A DNA stretch of 64,000 nt. Origin: CAVRIA01 sp963721115. Its GTDB lineage: Bacteria; Desulfobacterota; Binatia; HRBIN30; CADEER01. The notes beneath the pieces were generated by a model. It saw nothing but the letters and a program-made list of their open reading frames with translations, did no database searches and was not told where the DNA came from. The stretch is taken from NCBI GenBank assembly GCA_963721115.1, contig CAVRIA010000006.1:682001-746000 (forward strand), in the 5' to 3' direction. How positions within the stretch are numbered: the first letter of the stretch is position 1; each line of letters opens with the position of its first letter. This document shows, one piece after another, positions 26,692 to 35,758 of this stretch. The translations under genes and the position numbers were made by a program.

Positions 26692-27117
26692 TCAGGGCAA
26701 GTTTGGGATCTTGAATGCTCCCGACGGAGCCGGGCCGGCCGCGCCGTGCGGGGCGGGACCAGCGGCGCCATGCGGAGCCGGGCCAGCCGCACCAAACGGG
26801 GCCGGACCGGGGGCGCCGTGCGGAGCCGGGCCGGGCGCCCCATGTGGAGCCGGTCCGGCCGCCCCTCTCGGCACGGGACCGACCGCCGAGAAGCCCGCTC
26901 GGAGCTGAGACGCGCAGTCGCGCAACTGTCCACCGCTCATCCCAGTCGCCTGAGCGATCTCATCAGCGCCGTACCCTTGCCGTAGGAGCTCGGCCACTTG
27001 AGAGCAACTCTGCCCGGCGACCGGTTCAGCGAGAAGAGCGAGCACCGCCAGAAGCAATGCGGCCCGAGACGACCCGAACCCCCAGTGCTCGAAGAACTTG
27101 GCTCGCATGATATGCAC
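26692..27117 (-). CDS. Secreted protein with Gly-Ala-Pro heptad repeats
   Basis: A 141-aa protein of unknown function. A signal peptide (ALLLAVLALLAEPVAGQ) precedes a short helical domain with two Cys (CSQVAELLRQGYGADEIAQA, then LRDCASQL). The C-terminal half is a repeat of about seven residues, GAxGPAPH/F/R, repeated some seven times. At DNA level this is a 21-bp tandem repeat between about 26710 and 26870. The start is ambiguous: GTG 27117 has GAGGGAG at good spacing, ATG 27108 is the alternative. The codon pattern is repetitive and unlike the neighbours, so copy number may vary between strains. Confidence 0.6.
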   Translation of the reverse strand: MHIMRAKFFEHWGFGSSRAALLLAVLALLAEPVAGQSCSQVAELLRQGYGADEIAQATGMSGGQLRDCASQLRAGFSAVGPVPRGAAGPAPHGAPGPAPHGAPGPAPFGAAGPAPHGAAGPAPHGAAGPAPSGAFKIPNLP

Positions 27118-27372
27118 CCTGTCTCCCTCCCGATCTCGGATCTTCGTTTGGACCTGTCGATCTACCGTCGAGCGCCGCGGCCCACGTGATTATAGAATCG
27201 GTTCGACGTTGCGGCAACGAACTTTTTTCGGAGGGTGAGATGCGCACCCCGATCGTGTATTTAGGTACTGCGATGTTCTTCCGAGAAAGGGGTGGTCGCC
27301 CGAGCATGGGTGGCGGGACTGAAGTGCTGCTCGAGCATCGGTCCCCGGCATGTCGGGGCTTCGGGAGCCTTC

Positions 27373-28272
27373 GTGCATAAGCCGGCTCCGCTGCGTCGTG
27401 GTGACCTGATCGGCGTCGTTGCGCCCGGAGGCGCGACGGAGGCGGCCGCCGTCAATGCCGGAGTGAAGATCCTCGAACAGGCTGGGTATCGCGTTCGGGT
27501 GGGCGAATCAGTCTTCAAGCGAGCCGGCTTCCTGGCGGGAAGCGATGCCGATCGCGTTGCGGACCTCGTCGGCATGTTCGCCGATCCTGAGGTGTGCGCC
27601 ATCGTCGCCGCACGTGGCGGCTATGGATGCGGACGACTGCTGCCCCTGTTCGAAGCGAGCGTAGCGCGGGAGCATCCGAAGATCTTCGTCGGGTACAGCG
27701 ACCTGACGTTCTTGATGATCTACCTGCTCCAGAAGGCTGAATTGGTGACGTTCCACGGTCCAATGGTGATCGAGTTCGCCCTCCACGACGCCGGCGCGGC
27801 CGCCTTGCTGGCGCTGCTCCGAGGGGATCGCGCGAGTTGGAATCTGGTCGCACGGACGATCGTCCAGCCCGGCACCGCGGAAGGGATGGTTGTTGGGGGC
27901 TGTCTGTCGGTCATGGTGGCCACCCTGGGGACTCCGTATGAAATTGCGACTGCCGGACGCCTCCTGTTTCTCGAGGACGTAAATGAGAAGCCTTACCGGG
28001 TGGATCGGATGCTGACCCAACTCAGGCAGGCGGGTAAGCTCGACCGGGTGGCGGGCGTCATCTTCGGAGAAATGACCGGATGTGTGTCCGGTCCTCTGGA
28101 GGTGGTGACCGTCGTGGACGTTATCCAGGACGCCTTCAAGAATGCGCCCTATCCGGTGGTGGTGGGGTTGCCAACCGGCCACGGCGCCGGTCGGGCGACG
28201 CTGCCTCTCGGCGTCCGGGCGCGGCTGGCTGGCGAGCGGCTGACCCTGCTGGAATCACCATTGGCCGAGTGA
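27373..28272 (+). CDS. ldcA: LD-carboxypeptidase (peptidase family S66)
   Basis: A cytoplasmic 299-aa enzyme that removes the terminal D-Ala from recycled murein tetrapeptides. The substrate-entry motif ARGGYGCGRLLP precedes the nucleophile in GYSDLTFLMIYL. The other two triad residues lie in FLEDVNEKPYRVDRML and GLPTGHGAGRATLPLG. I chose GTG 27373 with GGGAG upstream; the frame is open to 27292 but the extra residues do not fit the family. It is followed after 9 bp by a serine hydrolase and then by mpl, forming a murein tripeptide recycling set. Confidence 0.92.
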   Translation: MHKPAPLRRGDLIGVVAPGGATEAAAVNAGVKILEQAGYRVRVGESVFKRAGFLAGSDADRVADLVGMFADPEVCAIVAARGGYGCGRLLPLFEASVAREHPKIFVGYSDLTFLMIYLLQKAELVTFHGPMVIEFALHDAGAAALLALLRGDRASWNLVARTIVQPGTAEGMVVGGCLSVMVATLGTPYEIATAGRLLFLEDVNEKPYRVDRMLTQLRQAGKLDRVAGVIFGEMTGCVSGPLEVVTVVDVIQDAFKNAPYPVVVGLPTGHGAGRATLPLGVRARLAGERLTLLESPLAE

Positions 28273-28281
28273 GGCGATCGA

Positions 28282-29424
28282 GTGGGCACGGCAGCGAGCT
28301 TTAAGCACGTCGAAGAGCAGCTGGATGCGGCGGTTCATCGAGGGGTTTTCCCAGGCGCGGTTCTCTTGGTCCGTGAGGGCGAGAGAGTGTTCTACTTGCG
28401 CGCTTTCGGTCAGCGTTCCCTGGAGCCGGAACGCGCGCCCATGCAGGAAGGCACCATCTTCGACCTGTCCTCCTTGACGAAGCCGTTGGCGACCAGTGTC
28501 GCTTTCATGCATCTCGTTCGCGATGGCAAAGTTCGGCTGGACGACCGAGTAACGCGCTTCTTCCACAACTTCGGGGTTCACGGGAAAACGCACGCGACGT
28601 TTCGGCATCTGCTCAGCCACTGCTCCGGCCTGCCGGCATGGCGCCCGTACTACAAGGAGATCCAGCAGTTCGAGCGCAAGGGCGGCAAAATCAATTTCCT
28701 GGCCAGCGAAGGGGCGAAGGAGTACGTCTACCAGGCCATCAGTCGCGAGCGTGCCGAAGCACCGGCCGGGCAGAAGATGATTTACAGCGATCTCGGCTTC
28801 ATGTTGCTCGGTGCCTTGATCGAAGAGGTGTCCGGCGTCAGCCTGGACCGATTCTGCCAGGAACGAGTCTTTCGGCCTCTCGGTTTGCGGGCGACCTCGT
28901 TCATCGACCTTTCGCTGGTACGTGCGAGGCGCTTGGAGCCGATCACGGAGATGATTGCTTCGACCGAACGCTGTCCGTGGCGCAAGCGGGTCCTGTGCGG
29001 GGAAGTCCACGACGACAATGCGTATGCGATGGGTGGGGTGGCCGGCCACGCGGGGCTGTTTGCCTCGGCGCGCGATGTGGACATCCTGCTGTCTCGGTTG
29101 GAGCAGTGTCACGCCGGCCGGGATGCATTTCTACCTCAATCGATCCTGCGCGAGTTTTGGACGCGAGACGAGAGCGTCGCGGGCTCGACTTGGGCTCTCG
29201 GCTGGGATACGCCGTCGCCGACGAACTCCGCTGCCGGCACCCTGTTCTCGCCCTTCACCATCGGTCATCTAGGGTTCACCGGCACCTCGATCTGGATCGA
29301 TTTGGAACGGGGGAGGCATGTCATCCTGCTGTCGAATCGGGTCCATCCGAGCCGGGACAACGACGCAATCAAAGAATTTCGACCGGTGATCCACGACCTC
29401 GTGAACCAGGCGCTGGCCGCTTGA
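28282..29424 (+). CDS. Class C beta-lactamase-like serine hydrolase
   Basis: A 380-aa penicillin-binding-protein-like esterase/peptidase. The SxxK nucleophile motif is DLSSLTKPLATS. YSDLGFMLLG matches the Tyr-x-Asn/Asp position (YSD), and GHLGFTGTSIWID is the third (KTG-like HxG) motif region. No signal peptide is obvious, so it is probably cytoplasmic, unlike secreted beta-lactamases. It sits 9 bp after ldcA and 6 bp before mpl, so a role in cleaving murein peptides or amino-sugar conjugates during recycling is plausible. An esterase role cannot be excluded. Confidence 0.85.
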   Translation: MGTAASFKHVEEQLDAAVHRGVFPGAVLLVREGERVFYLRAFGQRSLEPERAPMQEGTIFDLSSLTKPLATSVAFMHLVRDGKVRLDDRVTRFFHNFGVHGKTHATFRHLLSHCSGLPAWRPYYKEIQQFERKGGKINFLASEGAKEYVYQAISRERAEAPAGQKMIYSDLGFMLLGALIEEVSGVSLDRFCQERVFRPLGLRATSFIDLSLVRARRLEPITEMIASTERCPWRKRVLCGEVHDDNAYAMGGVAGHAGLFASARDVDILLSRLEQCHAGRDAFLPQSILREFWTRDESVAGSTWALGWDTPSPTNSAAGTLFSPFTIGHLGFTGTSIWIDLERGRHVILLSNRVHPSRDNDAIKEFRPVIHDLVNQALAA

Positions 29425-29430
29425 TTTTGC

Positions 29431-30903
29431 ATGACGACGGAATCGATCTCCTTCGGACGAGACTCCGCACCTTGCCTGGATCTCAGCAGTGTGCGGCACA
29501 TTCATCTGACGGCCGTCGCCGGGGTCGGCATGGCCGGGCTCGCGGGGATGTTGAAGCAGCGGGGCTTCGAGGTCACCGGCTCCGACGAGAACATCTACCC
29601 GCCGATGAGCCTGGTCCTCGAGCGCCTCGGCATCTCCGTGCTTGCCGGTTACCGGTCCGAAAACCTTTCGCCCCGTCCGGACCTGGTGATCGTCGGGAAC
29701 AAGGTCTCGCGCAACAACCCAGAGGTGCAGGCGCTTCTCGCCTCGGGGATCCCGTACCTGTCGTTGCCGGAGGCGATCTCCCGGTTGTTCCTCGAGGGCC
29801 GGCGGTCGCTGGTCGTGGCAGGCACGCACGGGAAGACGACGTGCACGGCGATGCTGGCCTGGGTGTTGGAGTGCGCTGGCCGGGATCCGAGCCTGCTGGT
29901 CGGGGGAGAGAGCATCAACTTCTCGGGCAACTTCAAGCTCGGCGAGGGAGCAGACTTCGTCATCGAGGGCGACGAGTATGATACAGCGTTCTTCGACAAG
30001 GGGCCGAAGTTCCTTCACTACCGGCCGGGCGCTGTCCTGCTCACGTCGGTCGAGTTCGATCACGCCGACATCTACCGCGACATAGAGGCTGTGAAAGACG
30101 CCTTTCGACGGCTGTTGGCGCTTCTCCCCGTCGTGGCTCCTCTCGTCGTTGCGGCGGATTTCCCTTCTGCGATCGAGGTGGCGTCGACCGCTGCACGACC
30201 CCGGATAACTACTTTCGGACTCGATCCCTCGGCCGAGTGGCGGCTCGGCGAGCTTCGCGACACCGGATCAGCGATTGCGTTTGCCGCATATCGCGCCGGC
30301 CGAAAGGAGGGAGATCTGAATCTTCCGCAGCCGGGGCTCATCAACGCGCGCAACGCCCTTGGCGTCTATGTTTTGGCGCGCGAGTTGGGGATCAGCCACT
30401 CCGAGATCGCGGGCGGCCTGCAGAGTTACGCCGGGGTGAGCCGGCGACAGGAGCGGGTTGGGAGCTTCGGAGGGGTGGTCCTGATCGACGATTTTGCCCA
30501 TCATCCCACCGCCGTGTGCGGAACGCTCGCGGCTCTCCGGCAGCGCTATCATCCCCGCCGCTTGTGGGCACTCTTCGAGCCGAGGTCCAACACCAGCCGC
30601 CGCAAGGTCTTTCAGAGGGAATATGTCGAGGCATTCGCTGGAGCGGATCAGGTCCTGGTGGGCGGGGTCTTCAAGAAGGCCTCCGACGCGGTAGCTCTAT
30701 CCGACGTCTTTTCCCCGGAGCAGCTCGTGGCGGATCTGCGGGCGGCCGGGACGGCCGCCCGCTTTGCGCCGACGGCTGAGGAGATCTCGACAATCGTTGC
30801 GAACGAGGTGGAGTCCGGCGATGTCGTGGCGATGATGTCGAACGGCGACTTCGGGGGCCTGCGCAGACATCTCGTCGCGACGTTGAGCGCTGGCGAGGGA
30901 TGA
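29431..30903 (+). CDS. mpl: UDP-N-acetylmuramate:L-alanyl-gamma-D-glutamyl-meso-DAP ligase
   Basis: A 490-aa Mur ligase that attaches recycled tripeptide to UDP-MurNAc. The N-terminal domain has HIHLTAVAGVGMAGLAGML. The ATP loop is VVAGTHGKTTCTAMLAW (around residues 128-145). DFVIEGDEYDTAFFDKGPKF is the Mpl hallmark that separates it from MurC, and LIDDFAHHPTAV with LWALFEPRSNTSRR belongs to the C-terminal domain. It is the last gene of the ldcA-hydrolase-mpl set, and its presence implies a DAP-containing Gram-negative wall. Confidence 0.95.
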   Translation: MTTESISFGRDSAPCLDLSSVRHIHLTAVAGVGMAGLAGMLKQRGFEVTGSDENIYPPMSLVLERLGISVLAGYRSENLSPRPDLVIVGNKVSRNNPEVQALLASGIPYLSLPEAISRLFLEGRRSLVVAGTHGKTTCTAMLAWVLECAGRDPSLLVGGESINFSGNFKLGEGADFVIEGDEYDTAFFDKGPKFLHYRPGAVLLTSVEFDHADIYRDIEAVKDAFRRLLALLPVVAPLVVAADFPSAIEVASTAARPRITTFGLDPSAEWRLGELRDTGSAIAFAAYRAGRKEGDLNLPQPGLINARNALGVYVLARELGISHSEIAGGLQSYAGVSRRQERVGSFGGVVLIDDFAHHPTAVCGTLAALRQRYHPRRLWALFEPRSNTSRRKVFQREYVEAFAGADQVLVGGVFKKASDAVALSDVFSPEQLVADLRAAGTAARFAPTAEEISTIVANEVESGDVVAMMSNGDFGGLRRHLVATLSAGEG

Positions 30904-31081
30904 GGAGGGAGGGCGCCGCCTCGCCCGAGACGCCCCTCGTAGATCCGCCGCGGGTGATACGCTATGGGGGAAGGGGCACGAAGGGGGACAGAGGGCCGCT
31001 TTTGCGTTCTCGCGGTACCCGAGCTGCCCCAAATCTCTTCGAGCCTGATACCGTGTACATCGCTTCTGCCGGAAGGATCAT

Positions 31082-31834
31082 ATGAGTGTCTCCATCTCGA
31101 GCTCGGTGCTGGACGAGATCCGGTCGAACAAGTTCGATGACGCGACCGCGGACGACATATTGGTCTGGGGGCTGGATGCGTTTGCGCCGCGAATTGCCCT
31201 GTCTGCGAGCTTCGGATCGCCCGAGGGCATGGTCCTACTGGACAAGATGTGTCGGCTGCGGCCCACCAAGACTCGAGTCTTTACGATCGACACCGGCCGT
31301 CTGCCGCAGGAGACCTACGATCTCATGGATCGGATCCGCAACCGCTACGGAGTGGAGATCGAGGTTTTCTTTCCGCGCGCAGCCTCCGTCGAGAGTATGG
31401 TGCGCCAGCACGGGTTAAATCTTTTCTACGACTCGATCGCTCTGCGGCAGAAATGTTGTGGTGTGCGCAAAGTGGAGCCCCTCAACCGCGCCCTCGAAGG
31501 CCTCGACGCGTGGATCGCCGGTCTTCGACCGGACCAGTCGGTCACCCGCACGGACGTCCGAGCGGTCGAGATCGATGACGTTCACGGCGGACGCGTCAAG
31601 CTCAACCCCCTGGTTCGATGGACCCGTCAAGATGTGAGTGCCTATCTCGAGGAGCATCACGTTCCCGTCAACGAGTTGCACGCGAAGGGGTATCCCACGG
31701 TCGGCTGCGTGCCGTGCTCTCGCCCAGTCGAGTCGGGAGAGGACGAACGGGCGGGTCGTTGGTGGTGGGAGAACCCCGAGACGCGCGAGTGTGGCATCCA
31801 CGTTTCCTATGAGGAGAAGGGCTCGGGTATCTGA
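31082..31834 (+). CDS. cysH: APS/PAPS reductase (CysH family, [4Fe-4S] type)
   Basis: A 250-aa reductase of assimilatory sulfate reduction giving sulfite. The nucleotide-binding region has ALSASFGSPEGMVLLDKM (SGS-like loop). The four cysteines of an iron-sulfur APS reductase are present: Cys125-Cys126 in KCCGVRKVEPL and Cys209/Cys212 in GCVPCSRP. The active-site Cys is in ECGIH near the end. The CC...CxxC set is typical of APS-specific enzymes; classic E. coli PAPS reductases lack it. It completes a path with sat at 6096 without an APS kinase. The C-terminus ends soon after ECGIH, so there is no glutaredoxin fusion. Confidence 0.93.
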   Translation: MSVSISSSVLDEIRSNKFDDATADDILVWGLDAFAPRIALSASFGSPEGMVLLDKMCRLRPTKTRVFTIDTGRLPQETYDLMDRIRNRYGVEIEVFFPRAASVESMVRQHGLNLFYDSIALRQKCCGVRKVEPLNRALEGLDAWIAGLRPDQSVTRTDVRAVEIDDVHGGRVKLNPLVRWTRQDVSAYLEEHHVPVNELHAKGYPTVGCVPCSRPVESGEDERAGRWWWENPETRECGIHVSYEEKGSGI

Positions 31835-32289
31835 ACCCGGAGTACGGCGACTCGGATGCCGAGGATCCGACCCATTCGAGCGCACACCAGCCTGTAAAGA
31901 TTTTGATTGACTCGTTGACGCATAGGGCGGTAAGGCATGTGTTACCGCACGAAGCGTAGGGCAGTTGAGATCCGAGATCATGGTTGAGTGGCCGAGTTCG
32001 CCGCGAGCAAGGCCGCAATCGGTGCCGGTTCGCGCTGGACTTGCTGACGCTGCCGGCCGCAAAATCTGTTGCCGCCGGTGAGTTGGACAGAAAAAGCTTG
32101 CATTTGCTGTGGATCTTGCCGTTGAATATGCCTTGTTCAGGTCCGGGACTTCACTCGGCATGATCCCCGAATAGAAGGGGCGCCGTCGATGGCGAATTGG
32201 GGACATGCTCGGTTGGCGCGTCGGGCCTTTTTCGCCTGGGGGGGCAGGTCGTGACGGTGATTGATCGGCAACGAGAAGAGGGTGGGGGC
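31835..32289. other. 455-bp intergenic region before the secreted-protein cluster
   Basis: No supported gene. It holds a small hairpin at 31927-31948 and locally AT-richer DNA around 32085-32150, where promoter elements for the gene at 32290 are likely. I cannot assign clear -35/-10 boxes. Confidence 0.4.
31927..31948. terminator. Small inverted repeat downstream of cysH
   Basis: A perfect 7-bp inverted repeat GCGGTAA/TTACCGC with an 8-nt loop, about 95 bp after the cysH stop. It could be a weak terminator or an operator; no T run follows. Confidence 0.3.
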
Positions 32290-34500
32290 ATGCGCACATC
32301 GTCGAGAATGGCGAGATTGACACGGTCGGCCGCGTGGCGGAGTTCGTGGCTTCTGGCGGTAGTCCTCGTAATCGCAGCTTGGACGGGAGACGCACACGCA
32401 ACCCATTTCCGGTACGGCCATATTACGTGGCGCCACAAGACCGGGATGGCGAATACCGTGGAGTTCACCGTCCAGAACGCCTGGCGCCGCGACGGGGTCA
32501 CGGACGGGGAATTTCAATGCGTGGACACGACCAACGGCACCCTGCCGCAAGTGCCGTGTTCGGGAGCAGACGGGAACCCATCCGTTGGCGATGTCTTCGT
32601 AGAGTTCCAAGGGGGCACCAAGTTCGACTTTGGGGACGGCAGCACCAAGGTGGGGTCGCCACGTGGACCGCTCGCCTACCTGGTCACTTCTGAGGATCCG
32701 GTAAACAACTGGGTCTTCGCGCTCGCTCTCGATCCCTCCAGTCTGCCGTCGGCGAGTCGAGCGCCTGCGGCCCAGGACACGACGATTCAGCACACGTACT
32801 CGCAATCGGGAGCGAGAACCGCGAAGGTCTCCGACTGTTGTCGGATCAGTCCCTGCAACTCTCCTAATGCCCACATGAACAACCCCGACGACGACTACGT
32901 CGTCAGCACTACCGTGGATGTCGGCTCGGGAAACAGCTCGCCGGTGAGCAGTCTCGCGCCCATCAAGCTGTGCCCGCAAAACGGTCTCTGTACGTTTCAA
33001 GTCCCGGTCTCGGACAACGAGCTCGACACCGTTCACTTCCGTATGGCCACTCCTAGCGAGGCGGGAATCACCAGCCAGCCGGGAAGTCCGCAATGTCCGA
33101 ACGCTGCTTCCATCGACCCCGTCACCGGGATCTATTCGTGGAATACGACCGGCTGCCGTCTAGCAGATGATCCAGGACCCCAGCCGCCGAACGGCGGGTG
33201 CAACAACTCGGCGCTGAATACCCTCTATTCGACGCAGATCATGATCGAAGAGCCGGCGAAGGGGACCAAGGTAGCGCTGGATTTCCTCATTCAACTCGTT
33301 CCCCAGTGCACGCTGTCGAACGCACCTCCCTTCTTCGAACATCCACCCACTCCCGTGTGTGGTTCGACGCTTTCCGTCAACCCCAACCACACGGTGAGCT
33401 TCTCGGTTCAGGCATCCGACCCCGATGCTTCCGACACGGTCACGTTGACCGCGGCCGGCGTTCCACAGAGCGCCACCTTGACGCCTTCCCTCCCTTCGAG
33501 CGGACATCCCATCAGTACCGCGTTCAGTTGGACCCCCTCCGCGTCGGATCTAGGCAGCCAGTTCGTCATCAACTTTTCGGCGACCGACGGGTGCCAGGAG
33601 CAGGTCGACTGCTCCGTCATCATCGATGTGAGTCAGGAGGATTGCACCGACGGCGTGGACAACGATGGCGACGGTTTGGCCGATTGTGCGGATCCTGATT
33701 GCAACGGGACGCCCTGTGATGACGGAGATGCCTGCACGACCGGCGACACCTGCAGCAACGGGGCATGCAACGGCGGTGGGCCCTTGGCCTGTGATGCCTG
33801 TCAGGTCTGCGATTCCGGGCTTGGTTGCACGGGCGCGGCGTGCACCGTGACTCCTGTAGATTCGGCGACTCCGACGATTACCGACACCCCCATGGCCACG
33901 GCTACGAGTACGCCGACTCCGCCCGCCACCGCCACGTCGACCGCGGTCGATACGCCGACTTCAACTCCGACGGCCACGCAAGAAGTGCAAATCGCCGACA
34001 CGCCAACGCGCACGCCCTTCATGGGCGACATGACTCTGGTGCTCAACAAGGTCCGGCTTCGCTATTCCGATAAAGTGGACAACGGGAAGATGGTCATCCG
34101 CGGCCTGCTCGACGATAACGACACGGGTGGCGATTTGGAGGCAAGCCTTCTCAACGACGCGGTGACGCTTCGCGTCGTGGACAGCGGGCAGTTCGACGCG
34201 ACGGTTGCCGTGAAAGGCTGTGTGAAAATGCAGGGTTCGGGCATAATTAGATGTAGATACCGAAGCGCTGATCACAAGACCAAGGCGTCCTTCAAGCCGA
34301 CCGCGCAGGGGCCTTACGTCTACAACGTATTCGTGGTCGGAAAGCGCTTATCCAATGCCGCTACGGGAACGTCGCGGCCTGTGGGTCCCGAGGTCTTGGC
34401 GATCTTCAGCCAACAAGCCTTCCCTCGCTCTGACGTGATCGGCAACGTCGAGCCCTGCAAGCAGGTGGGGAAGACGAGTCTCAACTGCCGTGAGAAGTAG
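32290..34500 (+). CDS. Large secreted multidomain protein with Cys-rich, TPT-stalk and C-terminal repeated domain
   Basis: A 736-aa exported protein of unknown function. A basic start and hydrophobic signal (residues 1-36) are followed by THFRYGHITWRHKTGMANTV, a beta-rich N-terminal domain, and two cadherin/PKD-like stretches. Around residue 450 is CTDGVDNDGDGLADCADPDC, the Asp-rich calcium-loop motif common in deltaproteobacterial surface proteins. A region with many Cys follows, then a Thr-Pro stalk (about residues 525-575). The last 155 residues (LNKVRLRYSDKVDNGKMVIR to the end) match the stand-alone protein encoded next at 34524. ATG 32290 was chosen. It is probably cell-surface bound; no anchor is seen. 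Confidence 0.7.
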   Translation: MRTSSRMARLTRSAAWRSSWLLAVVLVIAAWTGDAHATHFRYGHITWRHKTGMANTVEFTVQNAWRRDGVTDGEFQCVDTTNGTLPQVPCSGADGNPSVGDVFVEFQGGTKFDFGDGSTKVGSPRGPLAYLVTSEDPVNNWVFALALDPSSLPSASRAPAAQDTTIQHTYSQSGARTAKVSDCCRISPCNSPNAHMNNPDDDYVVSTTVDVGSGNSSPVSSLAPIKLCPQNGLCTFQVPVSDNELDTVHFRMATPSEAGITSQPGSPQCPNAASIDPVTGIYSWNTTGCRLADDPGPQPPNGGCNNSALNTLYSTQIMIEEPAKGTKVALDFLIQLVPQCTLSNAPPFFEHPPTPVCGSTLSVNPNHTVSFSVQASDPDASDTVTLTAAGVPQSATLTPSLPSSGHPISTAFSWTPSASDLGSQFVINFSATDGCQEQVDCSVIIDVSQEDCTDGVDNDGDGLADCADPDCNGTPCDDGDACTTGDTCSNGACNGGGPLACDACQVCDSGLGCTGAACTVTPVDSATPTITDTPMATATSTPTPPATATSTAVDTPTSTPTATQEVQIADTPTRTPFMGDMTLVLNKVRLRYSDKVDNGKMVIRGLLDDNDTGGDLEASLLNDAVTLRVVDSGQFDATVAVKGCVKMQGSGIIRCRYRSADHKTKASFKPTAQGPYVYNVFVVGKRLSNAATGTSRPVGPEVLAIFSQQAFPRSDVIGNVEPCKQVGKTSLNCREK

Positions 34501-34523
34501 GCGTGCAGAAGGAGAGCAATGGC

Positions 34524-35096
34524 ATGAAGAGACGAACGACGTTGCTTGCCGTCGGGAAGCCAAGGGAGAGATGGGCGCTGTTGGTGTCTGCCTTGTTGGC
34601 CGTTGCGGTGATTCCGAAGCCGGCATTCTGCTTGGAGTCGCTGGTGCTCAGCAACGTGCGATTGCGGTTCGACAATTCCAGCAAGCGGGACAACGGTTCT
34701 TTGAAGGTGCGTGCCTTGGTGGACGACAACAGCACCTTCGGCGAGCTAGCGGCCGACTTAGTGGCTGGCACGGTGACGATCGAAGTTAGCGACGACACAG
34801 GCGTATTCAACGTCTCGCTACCCGTCACGGGGTGTGCTCTCAAAGTGTCCGGAAGGATCAAGTGCCGCAGCGCGGACAGACAGATCCGAGTCGCGTTTCT
34901 ACCGACGCGTCAGGGGCCCTTCATTTACAACATGAGAGTTGCGGCGCGCCGCCTCTCCGATGCAGTCACCGGCACGATCACACCGACGGGCCCGGTGTCC
35001 GTCGTCCTCAGGCAGACCAGCGTCGATCGCGCTGATACCATCAGCGCCTGTGTTGCGCGGGGGCCTTTCAAACTACTCGTTTGCCTCGAACGGTGA
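34524..35096 (+). CDS. Secreted single-domain protein, paralogue of the upstream C-terminal domain
   Basis: A 190-aa exported protein of unknown function. The signal peptide (ALLVSALLAVAVIPKPAFC) is followed by a single domain aligning with the last 155 residues of the preceding protein. Shared features include VRLRF/Y, DNG...VRxL.DDN, the pair of Cys in VTGCALKVSGRIKCRSAD, the stretch QGPFIYNMRVAARRLSDAVTG, and two Cys near the C-terminus. AAGGAG lies 9 nt before ATG 34524; the gene follows its neighbour by 23 bp. The conserved Cys pairs suggest disulfides in an extracytoplasmic fold. Confidence 0.68.
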   Translation: MKRRTTLLAVGKPRERWALLVSALLAVAVIPKPAFCLESLVLSNVRLRFDNSSKRDNGSLKVRALVDDNSTFGELAADLVAGTVTIEVSDDTGVFNVSLPVTGCALKVSGRIKCRSADRQIRVAFLPTRQGPFIYNMRVAARRLSDAVTGTITPTGPVSVVLRQTSVDRADTISACVARGPFKLLVCLER

Positions 35097-35184
35097 CGGG
35101 AGTCGCGTCGGATTTGCGATCAGCAGCCGTGGACGTCCGCCCGACCCACGCTAACTAAGCCGAGCCGTTCGCTCGCAAGGGACA

Positions 35185-35232
35185 CGCGGCGCGGGCAGCC
35201 GCATCTCTCGCGGCATGCGGTTGCCCGCCGCG
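35185..35232. terminator. Long imperfect hairpin between convergent genes
   Basis: Arms 35185-35204 and 35215-35232 pair over about 18 bp with a 2-nt bulge and one wobble, loop 10 nt. It sits between the convergent ends at 35096 and 35246, where a bidirectional terminator is expected. Confidence 0.5.
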
Positions 35233-35245
35233 ACGATGTCTGGTC

Positions 35246-35503
35246 CTACAGATCCTTGCTGCTGACGTGCCCGATGAGCGGGGCGCTCCCGTTTTCGAAG
35301 TCGACGGGGATTGCGGCCTGAGCGGCCAAACCCTGCATGGCCTTGCGGGCCAAACGGCTCGGCTCGATGTGCCCATTCTCCCAGCGATTGACCGTCGAAA
35401 CGGTCACGCCGATCGCATGAGCGAACTCCTCTTGCGTCATGCTCAAACGCTGGCGGAGTGTAGAGATGATGCTCCCCTGACCTAAAGTCCTGTCACCCGA
35501 CAT
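35246..35503 (-). CDS. Small XRE-family helix-turn-helix regulator
   Basis: An 85-aa DNA-binding protein. The Cro/CI-type helix-turn-helix is clear: STLRQRLSMTQEEFAHAIGV then TVSTVNRWENGHIEPSRLAR, followed by a short tail (IPVDFENGSAPLIGHVSS). AAAGGAGG lies 9 nt upstream of ATG 35503. It resembles antitoxin-type or stand-alone XRE regulators; no toxin gene sits beside it. It may act on its own promoter. Confidence 0.82.
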   Translation of the reverse strand: MSGDRTLGQGSIISTLRQRLSMTQEEFAHAIGVTVSTVNRWENGHIEPSRLARKAMQGLAAQAAIPVDFENGSAPLIGHVSSKDL

Positions 35504-35758
35504 GATCAACCCTCCTTTGTGCCTCGCTTTGTGCCTCGGGGTGTAGTGACGCGTTGAGCACGGCACGTGCCAATCATTTCGACGACATTTCGACATTCAC
35601 TATGCCAGGACGGACGCCAATCGATTCGGCAAAATTTCGCCGGATGTCCGTTTTCGGTCGGTCCGCGAGAGAAATGTGCGGTCGCGAACCAACGTCGCGA
35701 CGATGTGGTGGAACAAGGCGGGCGTTGTGCGGGAAGATCCCTCTGGGGAGAGGCTGAA

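Noticed and set aside
35246..35503. Toxin-antitoxin module around the XRE protein
   Set aside because: No small toxin-like gene is adjacent; the nearest neighbours are a secreted protein and a coiled-coil protein.
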